In this document: one piece after another, positions 59,365 to 64,000 of the stretch | Layout of the letters: each line of letters begins with the position of its first letter | How positions within the stretch are numbered: position 1 is the first letter of the stretch | DNA from: Glossina fuscipes | Taxonomy: Eukaryota > Arthropoda > Insecta > Diptera > Glossinidae | Direction of reading: 5' to 3' | NCBI RefSeq assembly: GCF_014805625.2 | Contig: NW_023998646.1 | Coordinates: 329,120 to 393,119, forward strand | DNA: 64,000 nucleotides | Translations under genes and position numbers: made by a program | Notes under the pieces: generated by a model | Databases searched by the model: none | What the model saw: only the letters and a program-made list of their open reading frames with translations | What the model was told of the DNA's origin: nothing

Positions 59365-62235
59365 AATATTTATCTATCAATATAGCAGCACACACCAAGT
59401 CTAAATCTATGTTTCAAAAGTGACGGTAAGACTAACAAAAGCAAATTAGTTTCATAAGGCCGCAAAGAGAGAAATTTCTAAGGGAAAATTGCAGAAATTG
59501 CTCCTGAACGGATTTTATTGTATCTACATGGTACAAACGGTTAGGAGTTCACACAACAGAGGCCTATTAAAGTATTGGCATAGTAACTAACTAATTGGTT
59601 TGGCTAAGCTCATGTATGACCTTTTTGAAACGTAAAGCTCCTTAAATTCTTTAGGCTCTTTGGTTTAACGAAAGCTATCGCGATTAAAATGTAGTTTTTG
59701 ATCAAATAGAACCCCTTAGTCCAAGAATCAATCTACATATTCCAACTTATGTGAGTTGACGAAATATTCAGTAGCAAATGATTTCAGCTTGAGATTGTAG
59801 GCTTCTTGCATTTTTTTACATTTAATGTCATAAAATTTAATGTAAAATATAACGTAAGACGTCATCTATCTGCATAAGCAATTTTGTTTTCAGACCGAAT
59901 ATTGATAAAATAGTTATTCATTTTGAAAATTCGACGTCGCGAAATTTTAATAATTTTACGAAACACTCTACTCTTTACGAGCAAAAGTGTAAAAAAATGG
60001 CCGTGCCCACACAAAAATACGAGTAAATTAATTGTATTTTTTTCACTTTTTCCAGGTTTTTTATTTATTTATCATACGAAAAACTAGGCAGAATGTTGAA
60101 AACTATATTGGACGCTTCTCAAATGAACACATCTCCTAAAAATGGATTAATTTTAAAATGAATATGGTAGACGATGCGGGTATCGAATAAGAGGACTTGG
60201 AATGTAGAATGCGAAAAGGAGAGTGAGATTCGACCCCCGCCGAATATTACTTTCGTACTTGTTTTTTATATAAAACTCTCAGTTCATGTTCGAAAGATTT
60301 ACAGCTTAATTTTTCACTAATGAAAAATTCTGTTCATAAATGCAACAACGAACTTGTATTTGATGTTTAGTTTGATTACTTGATTTGGGTGGACAGGGAG
60401 CTAAACTTGTGCACCCGCGACCTAGTGGTAATGGTATTGTAGGTATCAATAAGTAGGTAAACGGAGCTTGACCGGTGCAATCTTTCATCGATCAAAAATG
60501 CTTTCCTTGATGGTACAAATCTTTGCTGAAATTGGGTTATTTCAAATATCTACACATCATTTTTGTCGCTCCTAAAGATAAGGATCCTTCTTAGTATGGA
60601 TTTCGGTTCTGGCATTTGCTAATTAGTTTTTTATAATTACGCCTAGTTAAAATATAAGCAAAATCATTATAAAAATAGAATAAAAACAAAAGTTTCTAAT
60701 TGCCATGTGAAGATAATTATGCTGCACGAGTTGTGTAGGATTGCCGAAGGATTGCATTCTAAAACTTCTTTTAGAAACCATGATCCCATGGTCCCACGAT
60801 CCCATGAAACCATGAAACCGTGCTTGAATCTATCCAAGTTTTCAGCAAATTTTTAGTTTTGAAGTAAGACTTGATCTAAAAAGATTAATAAGAGAAATGA
60901 AATCATCATTTCGGAGTAAAATAACCTTCAGGCATGGTAAGAGCGAAAGCGGTCTTTCGATTAATTTCAGTCGTTATTATAACAAAGGGAAGAGTGAAAT
61001 CGCGAAGATTACTTAACTGACAAGCTTATGAAGAACAAAGCGGGAAAGTCTTCTGCAGAATGAGAGCCGATTGACTTAAATCTATGACATGGACAAAATT
61101 TGAGCAAACCGGTTGCAAAGGGAATTGCATCCTCCAGTCGAGCTTTTACGTGACATTTCCTCTGACATTTTCAATGTTCTTTGTGTGAATCTTTGTTTCT
61201 TATGCGGCTCACAAGCAAGAAATTGCATCAATCTGCTTGAGTGTTTGCCTGCCTGTGCTTCTTATATTATGGAATTGCGAACGTATTTTCAGAGAATGCC
61301 GCTATGTGACTTTGAGAACAATCTTCGAATGCTTTTTTTTTCGTTCCTCTTATTACTTCCCAGCTCCTGACAATTAACATTGCTTCGGGAAACAAAACTA
61401 AACGCATTTTTTTTTTGCAAAATTCTCTGCGTATCACTGGGTGGATATTAATGGTTTTGCGCTTGGATTTTCCAACAATTATGTTGTCCCTAGCGCGAGT
61501 GCCGATCTAATTTTGTGTATTTTTCCCCGAAAAGCTTTGGTTGAATTCTTTTTGTGAACGCATATAATGACAGCAGGAATTATTCGACGGAGAGAGAAGG
61601 GTTGAGAATAATGTCATTGTCTGACTGTTGATATTTTATTTGCATTTATACAACTTGCAGCTGATAAATTAGCATAATTTCGTCTCTCATTTTTCTTATT
61701 TTGTTATTTTTTCTCCCTCTTGTATGTATACAAGATTTTACAGCGTTTGATGATTAGTGCACCAAGCAAACCCTAAGAGAATGGGGGTATTCTCGCGCAT
61801 GCACAACTTGTATGTATGTATAGTTATGTGTACGCTTTCACTCTAGATGATTTATATAAAGATTTCACGACCGACAGCAAAATGAATGGTTGAACGGGAA
61901 TGAACAAATTTTGTTGTTAAGATCTTATCGCAGCCATTTACTATTTACACAACAACATTTCAAATTTATTTTATTATTTGTTAGCTGTAAGCAAGTGTTT
62001 TTTTTTATCTAATAAACATGTCTTCTTCTGAGGGGTTGTTAATTTAAAGTGAATTAAGCGTAACTTTATGAGGAAAAATAATTCAAAATTCTGCAATTTC
62101 TCTAAATGAGGAAATTTCTGCGTACATCAAAGACTCTCTACTTAACTACGTCGTTATTAGGACAAAATTTCCCTCAACGTTATCGAATTGCGTAAATAGT
62201 GCAATTTAAACACGTCAACCGACCGAGTCTTTTAT
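59365..62235. other. Non-coding intronic DNA, no gene recognised
   Basis: A small cluster of imperfect CCCATG/CCATGA repeats lies at 60,778-60,822. The 85-codon frame 61,113-61,370 contains several Cys but no known domain. Nothing else supported. Confidence 0.5.
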
Positions 62236-62239
62236 GGCT

Positions 62240-62640
62240 ATCATCGTTATCCTAAAGAAAGCCAAAAAAGCAAAATAGTTTTCACGCTCTATAATATGGA
62301 ATAAGTTCGGTTGATTTTTTCTGTTTTTAAAATAAACTTTTTTTATCGCGTAGGGGTGTGGGCGTTGTAGATGTGTCTCTTCAAAAGTTTGAGTTTCTTC
62401 CAAATTCTTTTCCAAATTTGTAGGCGATATTTTCATTTTTGCGAACTGCTGGGATGATACTACACTGTTGGCTAGATTGATCGACAGGTCGACAGACGAA
62501 CAGTTGGACATGTTTAGGTGCATTGAAATTGTGAAACTGGCTAAAATTTTATATACCTTATGGGGTTTTGAAGCTGGTTTCTGCGCCTTATAAAGATATT
62601 AAAAAAAAATTAAATTATGATTCACTATAATATTGGGTGG
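62240..62640 (-). repeat. DINE-1-like repeat, inverted
   Basis: On the minus strand: GCGCAGAAACCAGCTTCAAAACCCCATAAGG, TATATAAAATTTTAGCCAGTTTCA, CCTAAACATGTCC, CTGTTCGTCTGTCGACCTG, AGTGTAGTATC, TTCGCAAAAATGAAAATATCG and AATTTGGAAAAGAATTTGGAAG, matching 47,735-47,960 in order. Confidence 0.7.
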
Positions 62641-62779
62641 GCGTGGTCAACTTTCTGCAAGAAAAATCAATTTCTCATTCCTTTTGAAACACAGAGATGT
62701 TCTCGGTTTACGTGGTGATCGAGACACACACCTCTTTACCGGTTCATCCTATTTACAATACTAATCTGAAAGAACTTCC

Positions 62780-62965
62780 AATATTTCTGCCAAGTTTAAA
62801 GTCGAAAGCCTCATTTTTGCGGCCAGGAGAATGTTTCCAACAGACGTTACACAGGCGGACAGACGAACATGCTTAAATCGATTCAGAATTTGTTGCTAAC
62901 CAAGAAAATATATACTTTGTGGGATCCCCTTCTTCTGGATATTTGTTTTGATGTTTTGATAAAAA
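62780..62965 (-). repeat. DINE-1-like repeat, inverted
   Basis: On the minus strand: GGATCCCACAAAGTATATATTTTCTTGG, AATTCTGAATCGATTTAAGC, GTTCGTCTGTCCGCCTG, ACGTCTGTTGGAAACATTCTCCTGGCC and GCAAAAATGAGGC. This copy keeps the clearest CATTCTCCTGGCCGCAAAAATGA core. Confidence 0.72.
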
Positions 62966-63059
62966 TTAGCATACATTCATCAACCATTATTCCTTATTTA
63001 CTTTAAATTACAGCAGTGACTCTTATAAAAGTTTCCATCTACATTTTATGGTGATGGTA

Positions 63060-63285
63060 TAGTACCTGTGCCAAAATGGGAATAATCGGTCACGCCCACA
63101 CAATTTTATAACCGATCAAGATTTCATTTTTTATAACACTTTACAATGCTCAAGAGCAAGCTTCAAAGAAGGAAAACATTCTTAATCAAAGTCTAAACAG
63201 TAATGTAGCTAAATATGTCCGTTTGCATAATATTCTTGGTAAATATTCTCCCCATCAAAAATGATGATATCAAAATTTCATGGGA
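63060..63285 (+). repeat. DINE-1-like repeat
   Basis: CCAAAATGGGAATAATCGG, TCACGCCCACACAATTTT, GAGCAAGCTTCAAAGAAGG, AATATGTCCGTTTGC, GGTAAATATTCTCC and CAAAAATGATGATATCAAA follow the family order, beginning with the 3' block of one unit and then the 5' block of another, as at 47.5-47.9 kb. Confidence 0.55.
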
Positions 63286-63429
63286 AAATTTTTTTTCTTT
63301 AATGCGTTCTTTTCAACGTACTCTAAAAGTTTCGAAGGATCTATTAAGCCAATAAAGAAAATTTTTTACGAAAATGTATCAGTTAGCCACATTTAAACCA
63401 ACATATCAATTTCTGACCAAATTAAATGC

Positions 63430-63785
63430 TATTAAAAAATTTTTGAATCGATTGCGAACGGCTATTGCTGCATCTGTTCCGATCAAGCAGTACCGAGCTC
63501 GAAGTAGGTGTCCCTCGTGGTTTAATAAGACAATTAAATATTACAAGAACAGAAAAAACATGCTATTCAAAAACTATTCGAAAAGTGGCTCTGCTCTTGA
63601 CTATTTCGCGTACTCGGTGGCAAGGCATAGAGTTAACTCCGTCAACCACCAATATTATTTCAGATACCTTCAATTCATTAAATCCTCTCTGTTTGCTAAT
63701 CCTAAATACTTTTTTCAATTTGTTAACTCTAAAAGAAACACTTCCACATATCCTTCTCATGTTTCTTTTTTATGGAAATAGTTGA
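63430..63785 (+). pseudogene. Jockey-type non-LTR ORF2 linker fragment
   Basis: From about 63,447 the frame reads TAIAASVPIKQYRARSR, CPSWFNKTIKYYKNRKN, LFKNYSKSGSALDYFAYSVA and IKSSLFANPKYFFQF, ending STYPSHVSF. This is the stretch between endonuclease and RT, and most residues match the fragment at 190-1,712 (minus). It keeps the CPSW residues that the first copy has lost. Homology stops near 63,770, before RT begins, and the frame closes at 63,779-63,781. Two copies of one family thus sit at opposite ends of the window in opposite orientation. Confidence 0.8.
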
Positions 63786-63879
63786 AACTTTGAAAAGTCT
63801 GATGCATCCGCTCTGGATTTTCTCTTTTGCGACTACCATTTGTTTCAGTTTCTGCCCAATTATAGAATGCACTGCCTTA

Positions 63880-64000
63880 CGGCTCTAAATCGAGCCAATC
63901 GGTGGAAGAACGCACCTATAGCGCCACGTAAGGCGAGCATTTTTCCAAACGCAATAAAAAATTGGCTTTTTGGCCGTTACCCATAAATTATAGAATATAA
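63880..64000 (+). repeat. DINE-1-like repeat, 3' block, cut by window end
   Basis: GAGCCAATCGGTGG, GCACCTATAGCGCCACG, AATAAAAAATTGGCTTTTTGGCCG and ACCCATAAATTATAGAA align with 47,490-47,606. Confidence 0.6.

Larger units (their letters stand above)
6229..64000 (+). other. Probable giant phase-0 intron of GABA-B-R1 (to window end)
   Basis: The donor at 6,229 opens an intron for which no acceptor exon was found. I looked for coding sequence continuing the flytrap domain (a Cys-Glu-Pro-like start, then a helix of the type MYNLLYN) and saw none. A short exon could have been missed by eye. If the reading is right, every transposon from the Tc1 remnant to the window end lies within this intron. 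The alternative is that the exon is a duplicated or isolated fragment. Confidence 0.5.

Overview
This window is eukaryotic nuclear DNA from a higher fly (Diptera, Brachycera). The placement within flies is an inference, possibly a tephritid or a relative. It rests on one exon with clear insect GABA-B receptor coding sequence, AT-rich non-coding DNA, fly-type non-LTR retrotransposons and dispersed repeats resembling the INE-1/DINE-1 family of flies. There is no dense bacterial-style gene packing and there are no operons. I saw no rRNA, no intact tRNA and no CRISPR array.

The only host coding sequence I can support is one exon at 5,968-6,228 (+). It encodes the signal peptide and the start of the extracellular Venus-flytrap domain of a metabotropic GABA-B receptor subunit 1. 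It has a good splice acceptor just before the ATG and a good donor after codon 86. I found no second exon in the remaining ~57.7 kb, so most of the window is best read as one very long phase-0 intron, with the first ~6 kb as 5'UTR intron or upstream DNA.

The rest is a layered record of transposable elements. (1) Jockey-type non-LTR fragments: 190-1,712 (-), 28,989-29,650 (-), 63,430-63,785 (+) and possibly 58,120-58,350 (+). (2) A degenerate Tc1-like DNA transposon at 6,430-7,216. (3) A 5'-truncated I-like LINE with RNase H at 10,041-14,267, ending in a (TAA)n tail and flanked by a 15-bp target-site duplication; relatives on the minus strand are an ORF1 piece (23,945-24,800) and a 3' tail (21,604-21,720). 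(4) A tRNA-derived SINE at 27,351-27,523 whose 3' half resembles the tail of that LINE. (5) A 5.26-kb LOA/I-like LINE with both ends at 31,085-36,340, flanked by a 22-bp duplication with 2 mismatches. (6) An RNase H-containing LINE fragment at 52,430-52,850. (7) About ten pieces of a DINE-1-like repeat. (8) Unclassified dispersed repeats near 0.1/59.3 kb, 1.9/53.1 kb and 5.0/22.6/23.4 kb. All element reading frames carry stops, frameshifts or lost catalytic residues, so none looks autonomous.

The most interesting relationship is the LINE/SINE pair: the SINE carries a LINE-like 3' end and the same TAA-type tail. Other points worth a second look are a pair of near-identical hyphenated palindromes at 19.70-19.76 kb, a ~30-bp minisatellite at 46.63-46.81 kb, and LINE insertion at the very edge of a DINE-like repeat.
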